NCBI GenBank assembly: GCA_965249685.1
Contig: CBDFMN010000003.1
Location: 2,294,001-2,358,000 of the forward strand
Source: RH-AL1 sp965249685
Lineage (GTDB): Bacteria; Pseudomonadota; Alphaproteobacteria; Rhizobiales; Beijerinckiaceae
Direction of reading: 5' to 3'
DNA: 64,000 nt
The notes under the pieces are model-generated. The model saw only the letters and a list, made by a program, of their open reading frames with translations, had not been told where the DNA came from and ran no database searches. The stretch's first letter is position 1; every line of letters begins with the position of its first letter. The position numbers were made by a program, and so were the translations under genes. Shown here one piece after another: positions 55,616-64,000 of the stretch.

Positions 55616-57699
55616 CCGGCAAAGGCCTCTGGCAGGCGCTCTTCGGCCGCTTGGACGCGCACGCGCTGCCCTTCGTGCGAGCCTGGGACAATCCCACGGT
55701 GAGCGAGATGATCGGTGCCGGCGCCGGCTCGATCGTCATCCTCGGCGCTGTCGCATTGGTCTTCCTGCTGACGTGGAAGCGCTGGTGGAAGCCGCTGTGG
55801 TTCGATTGGCTGACGAGCCTCGATCACAAGAAGATCGGCATTATGTACATCATGCTGGCCGGCATCATGCTGAGCCGCGCGCTCATCGAGGCCGTGCTGA
55901 TGCGCACGCAGCAGGCGCTCGCGGTCGAGGCGCCGGGCATCGTCGATCCCCATCATTTCGCGCAACTGTTCAGTACGCACGGCAGCATCATGGTCTTCTT
56001 CATGGCCATGCCGTTCCTCACCGGCCTCATCAACTACGTGATGCCGCTGCAGATCGGCGCGCGCGACGTGGCGTTTCCGCTGCTCAACTCGGTCAGCCTA
56101 ATGCTCACCGCGGGCGGCGCGGGGCTCATCATGGTGTCGCTGGCGATCGGCGAGTTCTCCACGGGGGGATGGTCGGGGTACCCGCCCTATACCGAGGCCG
56201 GCTTCCAGCCCGGCGTGGGACCCGACTACTGGATCTGGGCGATCACCCTGTCTTCGCTCGGTTCGACGCTGACCGGCCTCAATTTCGCGGCGACGATCTA
56301 CAAGAAGCGCTGCCCCGGCATGAGCCTGATGAAAATGCCGCTGTTCTGCTGGACGACGCTCTGCACGTCTATCCTGATGATCTTCGCGATGCCGCCGCTG
56401 ACGCTCGCCACCGCGCTGCTCGCGCTCGACCGCTACCTCGGGTTCCATTTCTTTACGAATGACCTCGGCGGCAACATGATGAACTACGTCAACCTGTTCT
56501 GGCTGTTCGGCCACCCCGAGGTCTACATCCTCATCCTGCCCGCCTTCGGCGTGTATTCGGAGGTCTTCTCCGCCTTCTCGTCCAAGGAGCTCTACGGCTA
56601 CACCTCGCTTGTTATCGCCACCATGGCGATTGGCGTCCTCTCGTTCACCGTCTGGCTGCACCACTTCTTCACCATGGGGCAGAGCGCCGACGTCAATGCG
56701 GTGTTCGGCATCGCCACCATGACGATCGGCATCCCCACGGGCGTCAAGGTCTACGACTGGATCTGGACCATGTTCCGCGGCGAGGTCCGGTTCACGCCGC
56801 CGATGCTGTTTTCCATCGGTTTCATCGTCACCTTCGTGCTCGGTGGCTTCACCGGTATCATCCTGGCGATGCCGCCGCTCGACTTCGTCGTGCACAACAC
56901 CGTCTTTCTCGTCGCGCACTTCCATAACATGCTCATCCCCGGCCTGCTCTACGGGATGATCGCGGGCTACCAGTACTGGTTCCCCAAGGCGTTCGGGTTC
57001 CGGCTGTCGGAGGGCTGGGGCCGCCTCTCGTTCGTCTGCTGGTTCTTCGGGTTCTACCTCGCCTTCATGCCGCTCTACGTGCTGGGCATGGAGGGCATGG
57101 CGCGGCGCACCCAGGCGCTGTTTGAACCCGACTTTAGGCCCTGGCTCGATGTGGCGCTGGTCGGCGCCTTCCTGCTCCTGGCGGGGCTCGCGACCTTGTT
57201 CGTCCAGCTCTGGGTCAGCGTGCGCGACCGCGCGGGCAACCGCGTGCCCGTGGGCGACCCGTGGGCCGCGCGCAGCCTCGAATGGTCGACTTCCGCGCCG
57301 CCGCCAGAGTATAACTTCGCGACAATCCCGCATGCCAGCCGCCGCGACGCCTTCTACTGGCGCAAGGTCAACCACGGCGCCTACAAGCCGGCCGACCACT
57401 ACCGCGACATCGAAATCCCTCGCAACAGTATGGTGGGGCCGGCAATCGGCTTCGCGGGCGCCGTCTGCGCGTTCGGGCTGGTCTGGCATATCTGGTGGAT
57501 GGCGATCCTCGGCCTCGCGGCGTGCTGGGCCACCGTGATCGGCCGCAGCTTTGTGCGCGACACCCGGCGCACCGTTACCGCCGCGGAGGTCGAGGCGACA
57601 GATCGGCGCTGGCTCGCCGCCGCCGCCGCGACGTCGGCCATCCCGCGTCAGCTCGAGGAGACGCCGGCCAACCACGGGCTCGCGGAACTCACCGCGTGA
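55612..57699 (+). CDS. cyoB: Cytochrome bo-type quinol oxidase subunit I
   Basis: 695 aa from TTG 55612. The heme-copper core is complete: FSTHGSIMVFF (heme ligand His), LFWLFGHPEVYILILPAFGV (CuB His and cross-linked Tyr), TVWLHHFFTMG (CuB His pair) and HNTVFLVAHFHNML (heme ligands). Extra helices at both ends are as in CyoB. Catalyses O2 reduction to water coupled to proton pumping in the inner membrane. Translationally coupled to cyoA and cyoC. Confidence 0.93.
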   Translation: MTGKGLWQALFGRLDAHALPFVRAWDNPTVSEMIGAGAGSIVILGAVALVFLLTWKRWWKPLWFDWLTSLDHKKIGIMYIMLAGIMLSRALIEAVLMRTQQALAVEAPGIVDPHHFAQLFSTHGSIMVFFMAMPFLTGLINYVMPLQIGARDVAFPLLNSVSLMLTAGGAGLIMVSLAIGEFSTGGWSGYPPYTEAGFQPGVGPDYWIWAITLSSLGSTLTGLNFAATIYKKRCPGMSLMKMPLFCWTTLCTSILMIFAMPPLTLATALLALDRYLGFHFFTNDLGGNMMNYVNLFWLFGHPEVYILILPAFGVYSEVFSAFSSKELYGYTSLVIATMAIGVLSFTVWLHHFFTMGQSADVNAVFGIATMTIGIPTGVKVYDWIWTMFRGEVRFTPPMLFSIGFIVTFVLGGFTGIILAMPPLDFVVHNTVFLVAHFHNMLIPGLLYGMIAGYQYWFPKAFGFRLSEGWGRLSFVCWFFGFYLAFMPLYVLGMEGMARRTQALFEPDFRPWLDVALVGAFLLLAGLATLFVQLWVSVRDRAGNRVPVGDPWAARSLEWSTSAPPPEYNFATIPHASRRDAFYWRKVNHGAYKPADHYRDIEIPRNSMVGPAIGFAGAVCAFGLVWHIWWMAILGLAACWATVIGRSFVRDTRRTVTAAEVEATDRRWLAAAAATSAIPRQLEETPANHGLAELTA

Positions 57700-58322
57700 C
57701 GGGTCCCCAGCTCCGCCACGTCGGCCTCAGGCTCGACCATTTCGACGAACTCGAGCCCGGCGAAGCCGAGACCGGCCTGTTCGGCTTCTGGATCTTCCTG
57801 ATGAGCGACGCAGTGCTGTTCGCGCTGCTCTTCGCCATCTATGGCACCCAGCTCGCGGCGACGGCCGGCGCGCCGGGTCCCGCCGCCGAGTTCAAGCTCG
57901 GCAGCGCGTTTTGGGAGACGCTCGTGCTTCTCACCAGCAGCTTCACCTTCGGCATGGCCTCGCTCGCGATGAAGTTCGGGCGCTCGCGCGGCGCGCTGCT
58001 CGGCCTGATGCTGGCGACGCTGGCCCTGGGCGTGCTCTTCCTCGGGCTGGAGTTGCACGACTTCGCGACGATGTTCTCCGACGATGCCTATCCCGAGCGC
58101 AGTGGCTTCCTGTCCGCCTTTTTCGCGCTGGTGCCGACGCACGGGTTGCACGTCGCCGCCGGCTGTTGCTGGATCGTCATCATGCTGGTCCAGATCGTCC
58201 TCTTCGGCCTCGACGACCGCGTCAAGATCAACCTGCTCCGGCTTGGCCTGTTCTGGCATTTCCTCGACATCGTCTGGATCGCGATCTTCTCGGTCGTCTA
58301 CCTGCAGGGCGTGATGCGGTGA
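57696..58322 (+). CDS. cyoC: Cytochrome bo-type quinol oxidase subunit III
   Basis: 208 aa from GTG 57696, which overlaps the cyoB stop; the frame extends further upstream but only as shadow of cyoB. Five helices: GLFGFWIFLMSDAVLFALLF, FWETLVLLTSSFTFGMASLA, LGLMLATLALGVLFLGLELH, THGLHVAAGCCWIVIMLVQI and LFWHFLDIVWIAIFSVVYLQ. Structural subunit of the oxidase; overlaps cyoD by 4 bases. Confidence 0.9.
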   Translation: MTGPQLRHVGLRLDHFDELEPGEAETGLFGFWIFLMSDAVLFALLFAIYGTQLAATAGAPGPAAEFKLGSAFWETLVLLTSSFTFGMASLAMKFGRSRGALLGLMLATLALGVLFLGLELHDFATMFSDDAYPERSGFLSAFFALVPTHGLHVAAGCCWIVIMLVQIVLFGLDDRVKINLLRLGLFWHFLDIVWIAIFSVVYLQGVMR

Positions 58323-58792
58323 CCGGGCGCGGGCGACTTCTCGCGAGCAGGCTGCTCAAGTTCGCTGGTGTGGCGGTCTTGATCGCGGCATCGATCGCTT
58401 TGTTCCGGCGCGGCGCCGCAACCTCCGGACCCGTGCCGACGCCGCAGCCCTTACCGACCCGTTCGCCGCAATCCTCGGCGCCCGTCACAACGTCCTCCAT
58501 GCGCCCCGAACTCGTCACCTATTCGATCGGCTACGCGCTCGCCCTGGCGCTGACGGCCGCGGCCTTCGCGCTGGTTCACTGGCACTGGGCGCCCGCCGCG
58601 ACGGCGCTGACGATCGTCTTCGCGCTCGCGCTCGTGCAGATGGTCGTGCACTTCCGCTGCTTCCTCCACGTCACCCTACGCGGATCGTCGCGGGACGACC
58701 TCCAACTCATCGTCTTCTCGACATTGATTATCCTCCTGATGGTCGGCGGCACGCTTGTCGTCCTCTTCAACCTGCAGACACGGATGATGTAA
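58319..58792 (+). CDS. cyoD: Cytochrome bo-type quinol oxidase subunit IV with N-terminal extension
   Basis: 157 aa from GTG 58319. The last 98 residues, from MRPELVTYSIGYALALALTA (ATG 58499), are a normal three-helix CyoD (VHFRCFLHVTLRG, LIVFSTLIILLMVGGTLVVL). The preceding 60 residues add one transmembrane helix (FAGVAVLIAASIALF) and a Pro/Ser/Thr-rich linker. Either the protein is longer than usual or a tiny separate gene was fused; the ATGA-type overlap with cyoC favours translation from 58319. Confidence 0.8.
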   Translation: MTGRGRLLASRLLKFAGVAVLIAASIALFRRGAATSGPVPTPQPLPTRSPQSSAPVTTSSMRPELVTYSIGYALALALTAAAFALVHWHWAPAATALTIVFALALVQMVVHFRCFLHVTLRGSSRDDLQLIVFSTLIILLMVGGTLVVLFNLQTRMM

Positions 58793-58813
58793 GGAAGCCG
58801 CGCGAAAGGCCCA

Positions 58814-59221
58814 TCACGGTCGCGAGTTCGGCGCGCGATCAAAGATCACGTAGACCAAGCCACCGACGAGGCCGAAGTTCTTCAGGAACTCCCACAGTTC
58901 GTCGCGGCCGGTGCTCTTGCCCTTGGCGAGCAGATCCTTGTGTCTCCAGAACGGGTGGTAGAGCAGCGCCGTCGCTACGCAGAAGCCGGCGAGTAGGGCC
59001 GCCGCCTCGCGGTCGCGTCGCCCGGTCAGGATCGCGACCGGCGCGAGCGCCTCCGTGGCGATCGCGGCAGTCATCAACAGCGGGGCGGCCTGAGGCATCG
59101 GGCCAGACTTCGCCTGCTTGATCGCGGTGTCCCAGTTGAACACCTTGTCGGCCGCGCTGAATGGGAACAGCGCGACGAGACAGGCGCGGGCGAGGATGCG
59201 GACGAAAGCGTTCTGAAGCAT
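58814..59221 (-). CDS. DoxX-family membrane protein
   Basis: 135 aa from ATG 59219-59221. Four hydrophobic helices are visible (ILARACLVALFPFSAADKVF, LLMTAAIATEALAPVAIL, AAALLAGFCVATALLYHPFW, FGLVGGLVYVIF). The R-A-x(7)-F-x(3)-D-K pattern near the start is typical for DoxX. Last gene of a leftward unit, 11 bases after the GMC oxidoreductase. Members take part in redox or stress functions; its own role is unknown. It converges with cyoD, 21 bases away, without an obvious terminator. Confidence 0.8.
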   Translation of the reverse strand: MLQNAFVRILARACLVALFPFSAADKVFNWDTAIKQAKSGPMPQAAPLLMTAAIATEALAPVAILTGRRDREAAALLAGFCVATALLYHPFWRHKDLLAKGKSTGRDELWEFLKNFGLVGGLVYVIFDRAPNSRP

Positions 59222-59232
59222 GGCGACCCTGA

Positions 59233-60801
59233 TTAGGCGTGTAGGCGCGATTTGATGTGATCGGCGATGCGCAGGGCGTTGGCGATGATGGTCAGCGTCG
59301 GGTTCACGGCGCCGATCGAGGGAAAGAAGCTCGCATCCGTGACGTAGAGGTTGTCGAGTTCGTGCGCCTTGCAGTTGAGGTCGAGCACGCTCGAGGTCGG
59401 GTCTGTCCCGAACCGGCAGGTGCCGGCCTGATGCGCGGTCCCGTTCAGCGGGATGTTCTTGCCGAGATAGAGGCTGCGCTCCAGCAGCACGGGATGGGCG
59501 CCGATGACGCCGAGCAGGCTTTCGAGTTCCTGCTTGAGCGCCTTCGCCGCGCCCTGGTTGGTTTCGGTCAGCGACAGCACCACCTTGCCGCCCTCGTAGC
59601 GGATGCGGTTCTCGGGCAGCGCCAGGTCCTCCGTCTGCAGCCAGAAGTCCATGGAGTGGTCGGCCATGACGTCGAACGGCATTTCCGGCACGAACGACAG
59701 CCAGCCGGGCAGCGCCTCGCCGCGGATTTGCTCGCCGTGCGACGTCGCGCACATCTGGATCAGGCCGAGCGGAAACGCGTGCGTCTTGGAACCGAAGTAG
59801 AAGTCGCTGACGGCGAGGGTCTTCTGGAACACCGTCGGGTTCGGTTCCTTGAGCAGCGCCATGAGCACGCTCATGTTGTGGCGCATGTAGTTGCGGCCGA
59901 CCTGGTCCGATCCGTTGGCGAGGCCGTTGGGATGCTGATCGTTGCCCGAGCGCAGCAGCAGCAGCGCGGAGGAGAGTGCGCCGCAGGCGACCACCACGAT
60001 GTCGGCCGAGTACGTTTCCGCTATGCCGTTGCGCGTCACGTGCACCGCGCTGACGCTGCGCCCGCTGGCACTGGTCTCCAGCTTGGACACGTAGGCGCCG
60101 GTCAGAAGCGTGAAGTTGGGGTGGAGCTTGAGCGTCGGGTCGACGCAGATCACCTGGGCATCGGCCTTCGCGTTGGTCGCGCAGGGGAAGCCGTCGAAAG
60201 CGTCGCAGCGAATGCAGGGGCTCGTCGATGTCGGTTTGCCGTCCTTCTCGTCGAGCAGGATCCCGAGCGGGAGATGGAAGGGGTTCAGGCCCTCGTTCTT
60301 CAGCGTGTCGTTCAGCGCCTGGATCTTCGGCTCGTGCGACACCGGCGCGTAGGCATAGGGCGTCGACGACCATGGCTCGTTGGGGTCCTCGCCGCGCTGA
60401 CCATGGACGTGGAACAGCCGCTCCGCCTCGCCGTAGTAAGGCTCGAAGACGTCGTAGCCGAGCGGCCAAGCATGCGAGGTGCCGTCATAGGTCTGCAGGT
60501 CGCCGAAGTCGCGCTCGCGGAACCGGAACAGGGCGGAGCCATAGACCTTGGAATTGCCGCCGACCCAGTAGTGCAGCCCCGGCGCGAAGCTCTCACCGTT
60601 CTTGCCGTACCAGGTTTCGGGCGCCTGGTATTTGCCGTCGACGAAGACGGTCTTGGAATCCCAGTTCTCGCGGGCGCGGGGCAGGTACTCACCGCGCTCC
60701 AGCATCAGGATGCGCTTGCCGGTCGGCGCCAGCTTCTGCGCCAGCGCGCCGCCGCCCGGTCCGCTGCCGATGACGATGATGTCGTAATGCGTGTCGCTCA
60801 T
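59233..60801 (-). CDS. GMC-family FAD-dependent oxidoreductase
   Basis: 522 aa. The FAD motif IIVIGSGPGGGALAQKLAPT is at the N-terminus, with WVGGNSKVYGSALFRFRERD further on, and the C-terminal GMC block HQAGTCRFGTDP, YVTDASFFPSIGAVNPTLTI ANALR with the catalytic His/Asn positions. It oxidises alcohols or sugars; the substrate is unknown. No signal peptide. Lies 31 bases after the GH15 gene in the SDR-GH15-GMC-DoxX unit. Confidence 0.88.
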   Translation of the reverse strand: MSDTHYDIIVIGSGPGGGALAQKLAPTGKRILMLERGEYLPRARENWDSKTVFVDGKYQAPETWYGKNGESFAPGLHYWVGGNSKVYGSALFRFRERDFGDLQTYDGTSHAWPLGYDVFEPYYGEAERLFHVHGQRGEDPNEPWSSTPYAYAPVSHEPKIQALNDTLKNEGLNPFHLPLGILLDEKDGKPTSTSPCIRCDAFDGFPCATNAKADAQVICVDPTLKLHPNFTLLTGAYVSKLETSASGRSVSAVHVTRNGIAETYSADIVVVACGALSSALLLLRSGNDQHPNGLANGSDQVGRNYMRHNMSVLMALLKEPNPTVFQKTLAVSDFYFGSKTHAFPLGLIQMCATSHGEQIRGEALPGWLSFVPEMPFDVMADHSMDFWLQTEDLALPENRIRYEGGKVVLSLTETNQGAAKALKQELESLLGVIGAHPVLLERSLYLGKNIPLNGTAHQAGTCRFGTDPTSSVLDLNCKAHELDNLYVTDASFFPSIGAVNPTLTIIANALRIADHIKSRLHA

Positions 60802-60832
60802 GCTGGGGATCTCTGCTCGAAGACTTGGGGCG

Positions 60833-62608
60833 TCAGGCGCCGCGGTTGAGGACCGGACCCGACAGCCCGAGCGCGGTGTTGACGACGGCGAGGTGCGTCA
60901 GCGCCTGCGGAAAGTTGCCGACCAGGCATTGGGCGGGCACGTTGTATTCCTCGGACAGCAGGCCTACGTCGTTGGCGACGGCGAGCACGCGCTCGAACTG
61001 CGCCACAGCCTCGTCGTGACGACCCTGCAGGTTGAGGCAATCGGCCATCCAACAGGAGCAGGCGAGAAAGGCGCCCTCGTTCGGCTCCTGCGCCTCCAGC
61101 GCCTTGCGCCGGATCAGGCCGCCCTCGTTCAGCTCGGCGCCGATCCTGGCGATCGTCGCCGCCATGCGCGGATCATCCGCCGGTAGGAAGCCGACGAGCG
61201 GCATCAGCAGCAGGCTGGCGTCGAGCACGTGCGATCCGTAGCTTTGGGTGAAGCTGTTTAGGCCGACGTTGAACCCACCGCCGATGACGTCGGCATGCGC
61301 CTTCTGCCGAAGCCCTTCGAGGCGCGCGCGCCGCTCCTCGCCGAGCGTGCCGAACGCGGTCTCGTCCTGCAGCACGCGGTCGAACCCGGCCCAGGCCATC
61401 GCCTGCGAGTAGGTATACCGCTTGGGCTCCGCGCGGGACTCCCAGATGCCCGAGCCGCGCGATTGCCAGACCTTTGCGAGATGGTCGCCGATGAGTTTCT
61501 CGACTTCGCGATGATGATCGGTGATGGCAATGCCGGCGCGCCGGGCGAAGTGCAGACAGTCCAGCACCTCGCCGTAGACGTCGATCTGGTGCTGCGTCGA
61601 GGCGGCGTTGCCGATGCGGACCGGCCGGGCCTCGCGATAGCCGGGCAGCGCCTCGACGGTCCATTCCGAGAGGTGCCGCGAGCCGTCGACCCGGTACATG
61701 ATGCGCATCTTGTCGGGCGAGCCCGCCACCGCCCGCAGCAACCAGTCGCGCCATGCGGTCGCCTCCTTAAGGAAGCCGGCGTTGCAGAAGGCGCCAAGCG
61801 TGAAGGTGGCGTCGCGCAGCCAGCAGTAGCGGTAATCCCAATTCATCGACCCCGCCGGCGCCTCGGGCAGCCCGGCCGTCGGTGCGGCGACGAGGCCGCC
61901 GGTCTCCCTGTGAACCAGCGCCTTGAGGGTGATCAGCGAGCGCCGCACGACCTTCGGCCAGCGGGTCTTGCGGTCGTCGAACGCGCCGATCCAGCCGCGC
62001 CAGTATTCTTGCGTTTCCCGCAGGGCGCGATCGACATCGATCGGCGGTGTTCGCGGATCGGTCGAGCGCGCGTAGCTGAGCACGAAGCTCAGCCGCTCGC
62101 CCTCGCGGACCGTGAAGCGCGCTTGGGCATCGTGGTCGGTGAGTGTGAGCGGCACCGGGGCGTGGAGCGTCACCCGATTGGGGCCGACGCGCGCCGAGAA
62201 GCTCGTCTCGTCCAGCTCGCTCCAGGGCGGCAGCGCGCCGTAGTCGAAGCGCAGACGGAGGTCGAGTTGCATAGGCACCGCGCCGGACAGGCCCTCGACA
62301 ATCCGCACGAGGCTGGGAAACGCGCCCCGGTTCGGCATGAAGTCGATGGTGCGGACCGTGCCCTGCGGCGTGGTCACCTCCTGCTCGATGATGAGCGTGT
62401 CGCTTTGGTAGCGCCGCTCGCGTCGGGTGACCTCGCCCTGTGGGGCGATCAGCCACCGGCCGTTCTCGGCAGTCCCGAGCAGCGCGGCGAAGCAGGCGTC
62501 GTCGTCGAAGCGCAGCCAGCAGAGCCAATCGATCGAGCCGTTGCGGTTGACGAGCGCGGCGGTCTCGCTATCGCCGATCATGGCGTAGTCTTCGATGGGG
62601 GAACTCAT
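60833..62608 (-). CDS. Glycoside hydrolase family 15 (glucoamylase/trehalase-like)
   Basis: 591 aa. Starts with IEDYAMIGDSETAALVNRNG and SIDWLCWLRFDD, the typical N-terminal beta-sandwich of bacterial GH15; the (alpha/alpha)6 barrel follows with MNWDYRYCWLRDATFTLGAF, and later EPNEGAFLACSCWMADCL and PQALTHLAVVNTAL. These enzymes hydrolyse trehalose or terminal alpha-glucosides. No signal peptide, so cytoplasmic trehalose turnover is plausible. Lies 49 bases downstream of the SDR gene. Confidence 0.88.
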   Translation of the reverse strand: MSSPIEDYAMIGDSETAALVNRNGSIDWLCWLRFDDDACFAALLGTAENGRWLIAPQGEVTRRERRYQSDTLIIEQEVTTPQGTVRTIDFMPNRGAFPSLVRIVEGLSGAVPMQLDLRLRFDYGALPPWSELDETSFSARVGPNRVTLHAPVPLTLTDHDAQARFTVREGERLSFVLSYARSTDPRTPPIDVDRALRETQEYWRGWIGAFDDRKTRWPKVVRRSLITLKALVHRETGGLVAAPTAGLPEAPAGSMNWDYRYCWLRDATFTLGAFCNAGFLKEATAWRDWLLRAVAGSPDKMRIMYRVDGSRHLSEWTVEALPGYREARPVRIGNAASTQHQIDVYGEVLDCLHFARRAGIAITDHHREVEKLIGDHLAKVWQSRGSGIWESRAEPKRYTYSQAMAWAGFDRVLQDETAFGTLGEERRARLEGLRQKAHADVIGGGFNVGLNSFTQSYGSHVLDASLLLMPLVGFLPADDPRMAATIARIGAELNEGGLIRRKALEAQEPNEGAFLACSCWMADCLNLQGRHDEAVAQFERVLAVANDVGLLSEEYNVPAQCLVGNFPQALTHLAVVNTALGLSGPVLNRGA

Positions 62609-62657
62609 GGCGCCTCGTCTGATCGCGCGGGATAGGGGCGGCGGAGGCAGCCGGCGG

Positions 62658-63650
62658 TCAGACCTTCAGCTTCTTAGCCAGCAGGTGCAGGCCGGCGATG
62701 GCGCCGATCCCGGCCGCCGCCCAGAAGGCCATGCGGTGGCGATCGGTGAACATTTCCCAGCTGCCGGTGCGCGCCTTGGCGTCGAAGCGCCCGTGTGCGC
62801 CATAGGCGCCCGGCACCGGCTCGTAGAGGTTGGAAGGCGCGTCGGCCGGCAGGAGCATCTGCGTCAGCTGCCCGGTGTAGCCGGCCTTGGCGAGGTAGCG
62901 GTCGATGAGCCCCGGCGCGATGCGGTTGGCGAGGATCGCTTTGATCGTGGGAAAGCCGACCCAGATCTGCCGGCGGTGATGCGTGGCGGCAAAGAGGATG
63001 GCGCGGGCCGGCACCTCGGGCTGGTAGATCGGCGGCACCGGCATCGCCTTGCGACCCATCTTGTTCATCGCCCAGTCGAACTGCGGCGTGTTCACCGCCG
63101 GCAGGTCGACCATGGTGATGTGGATGTCGAGCTTGTCGTGGATGATCTCGGACCGCAGCGAGTCCGTGAAACCGCGGATTGCGAATTTGGCGCCGCAGTA
63201 GATCGATTGCAGCGGCACGGAGCGGTAGCCGAGCGCCGAACCAACGTTGATGATGGTGCCGCGATTGCGCTCGCGCATGCGCTTCAGGGCCGACATGGTG
63301 CCGTGCACCTGCCCGAGGTAGGTGACGGCCGTGCCGCGCTCGATCTCCTTCGCCGTGAGCTTGTGCACCGGCGCGAAGACGGTCGCCATGGCGACGTTCA
63401 CCCACACGTCGATCGGCCCCAACTCCTGCTCGATCCGATCGGCGGCCGTTTCCACCGCGGCCGCATCGGCGACGTCGGTGGGGATGGCGAGCGCCCGACC
63501 ACCGTATCGGCGCAATGCCTCGGCGGCGGTGTTCAAACGGTCGGGATCGCGCGACAGCAGGGCGATGTCGTACCCCTCCTGGGCGAACGCCTCCACGGTC
63601 GCCCTGCCGACGCCGGCGCCCGCCCCGGTTACAACCGCAATTTTCGCCAT
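62658..63650 (-). CDS. Short-chain dehydrogenase/reductase
   Basis: 330 aa. Rossmann motif TGAGAGVGRATVEAFAQEG, then NVAMAT, the catalytic Ser in INVGSALGYRSVPLQ with Y-x3-K (YCGAKFAIRGF), and a C-terminal extension ending in a membrane-type helix (AAAGIGAIAGLHLLAKKL). This long SDR subgroup is common next to GMC and GH15 genes. First gene of the leftward unit; substrate unknown. Confidence 0.88.
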   Translation of the reverse strand: MAKIAVVTGAGAGVGRATVEAFAQEGYDIALLSRDPDRLNTAAEALRRYGGRALAIPTDVADAAAVETAADRIEQELGPIDVWVNVAMATVFAPVHKLTAKEIERGTAVTYLGQVHGTMSALKRMRERNRGTIINVGSALGYRSVPLQSIYCGAKFAIRGFTDSLRSEIIHDKLDIHITMVDLPAVNTPQFDWAMNKMGRKAMPVPPIYQPEVPARAILFAATHHRRQIWVGFPTIKAILANRIAPGLIDRYLAKAGYTGQLTQMLLPADAPSNLYEPVPGAYGAHGRFDAKARTGSWEMFTDRHRMAFWAAAGIGAIAGLHLLAKKLKV

Positions 63651-63821
63651 GACCGACCCCTAAATTGAACCTGAGCAACAAAGGCGGGATCGAATCGATC
63701 CGACCGATGGTTAAAAGGTTATAAAAGGATAAAAGGTGGCGTATCGCTCACCCGGGCGTCACTTCGCCCGAGCGGATTTGAAGCCTTTCGCGCCTTCCGG
63801 CGCCGTTCCCGATCGGCCTTC
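63651..63821. promoter_or_regulatory. Divergent promoter region
   Basis: 171 bases between divergent SDR and DUF2254 genes. Holds three close copies of TAAAAGG (about 63713-63737), a near-palindrome GGATCGAATCGATCC (about 63688) and a hairpin CGGGCG/CGCCCG (63753-63770). Promoter boxes not assigned. Confidence 0.4.
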
Positions 63822-64000
63822 GTGACCGCACGCCTCCGCAAACTGCTCAGCGCCCTCGGCGACGTGTTCTGGATCCTGCCCGGGCTGATGGTCCTCGGCG
63901 GCATTCTGCTCGCCCTCGGCCTCGTGGCGCTCGATCGTAGCGGCATGGTTCCCCAACGGCTGATCGACAGCCCGTGGCTCTACAATGGCGGCGGCACCGG
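63822..64000 (+). CDS. DUF2254 membrane protein, N-terminal part
   Basis: The first 59 codons from GTG 63822; the gene runs off the window. RLRKLLSALGDVFWILPGLM and VLGGILLALGLVALDRSG give an N-terminal cytoplasmic stretch and first transmembrane helix as in DUF2254 proteins, large inner-membrane proteins of unknown function. GTG was chosen as the first in-frame start after a stop. Confidence 0.6.
   Translation, partial: MTARLRKLLSALGDVFWILPGLMVLGGILLALGLVALDRSGMVPQRLIDSPWLYNGGGT

Overview
The window is a high-GC chromosomal segment, almost certainly alphaproteobacterial. Evidence is the GapR (DUF2312) relic, the DUF2924/DUF3489/serine-recombinase module, the DUF5681/ParB-methylase phage genes and the IS repertoire; I cannot fix the genus. 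Two core-like blocks, 1-4296 (end of a Dcp-type peptidase, a hypothetical protein, a His-rich exported protein, HrpB helicase, tRNA-Ala) and 54.7-64 kb (cyoABCD quinol oxidase, then SDR/GH15/GMC/DoxX and the start of a DUF2254 gene), enclose about 50 kb of accessory DNA dense in insertion sequences, pseudogenes and defence-type genes.

Region by region: 4.3-6.6 kb holds a PH-SHOCT protein, a membrane protein and an XRE regulator. 6.6-9.8 kb is a large serine recombinase module. 10.6-12.9 kb is a translationally coupled pair, a SEC-C/methyltransferase and a papain-like peptidase with a zinc finger. 14.3-21.1 kb is a defence island (decayed phage genes, DUF2806 protein, C5-methyltransferase with putative restriction enzyme, Shedu-type nuclease, K+ channel-like protein). 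21.2-22.6 kb is a broken hybrid histidine kinase. 33.9-44.3 kb is an IS graveyard with islands of older genes (GFA protein, LysR regulator, ABC fragment). 44.4-48.1 kb carries terminase and ParB-methylase phage genes. 48.8-50.6 kb is a second, truncated copy of the recombinase module, and 50.6-54.4 kb holds IS630 and a rearranged IS66.

The most interesting part is 24.0-33.4 kb: a visibly AT-richer, tightly spaced minus-strand operon read as 2OG-Fe dioxygenase, stand-alone MetRS-like enzyme, amino-acid N-monooxygenase, seven-bladed WD40-TIR protein, gamma-glutamyltransferase-like enzyme, EamA exporter and the first part of a glutamine-dependent NAD+ synthetase cut off by an IS3 element. An N-hydroxylase next to a MetRS paralogue is the signature of known hydrazine (N-N bond) biosynthesis, but here the MetRS lacks the fused cupin domain and the operon adds a TIR protein and other genes. 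I propose it encodes an undescribed N-hydroxylated or hydrazine-type amino-acid metabolite with a built-in TIR component; this is inference from family context.

Many transposase genes are frameshifted, and several ISs abut at CTAG/YTAR target sites, so the island appears to be eroding by successive insertions. All calls are from reading the sequence; no database search was run.
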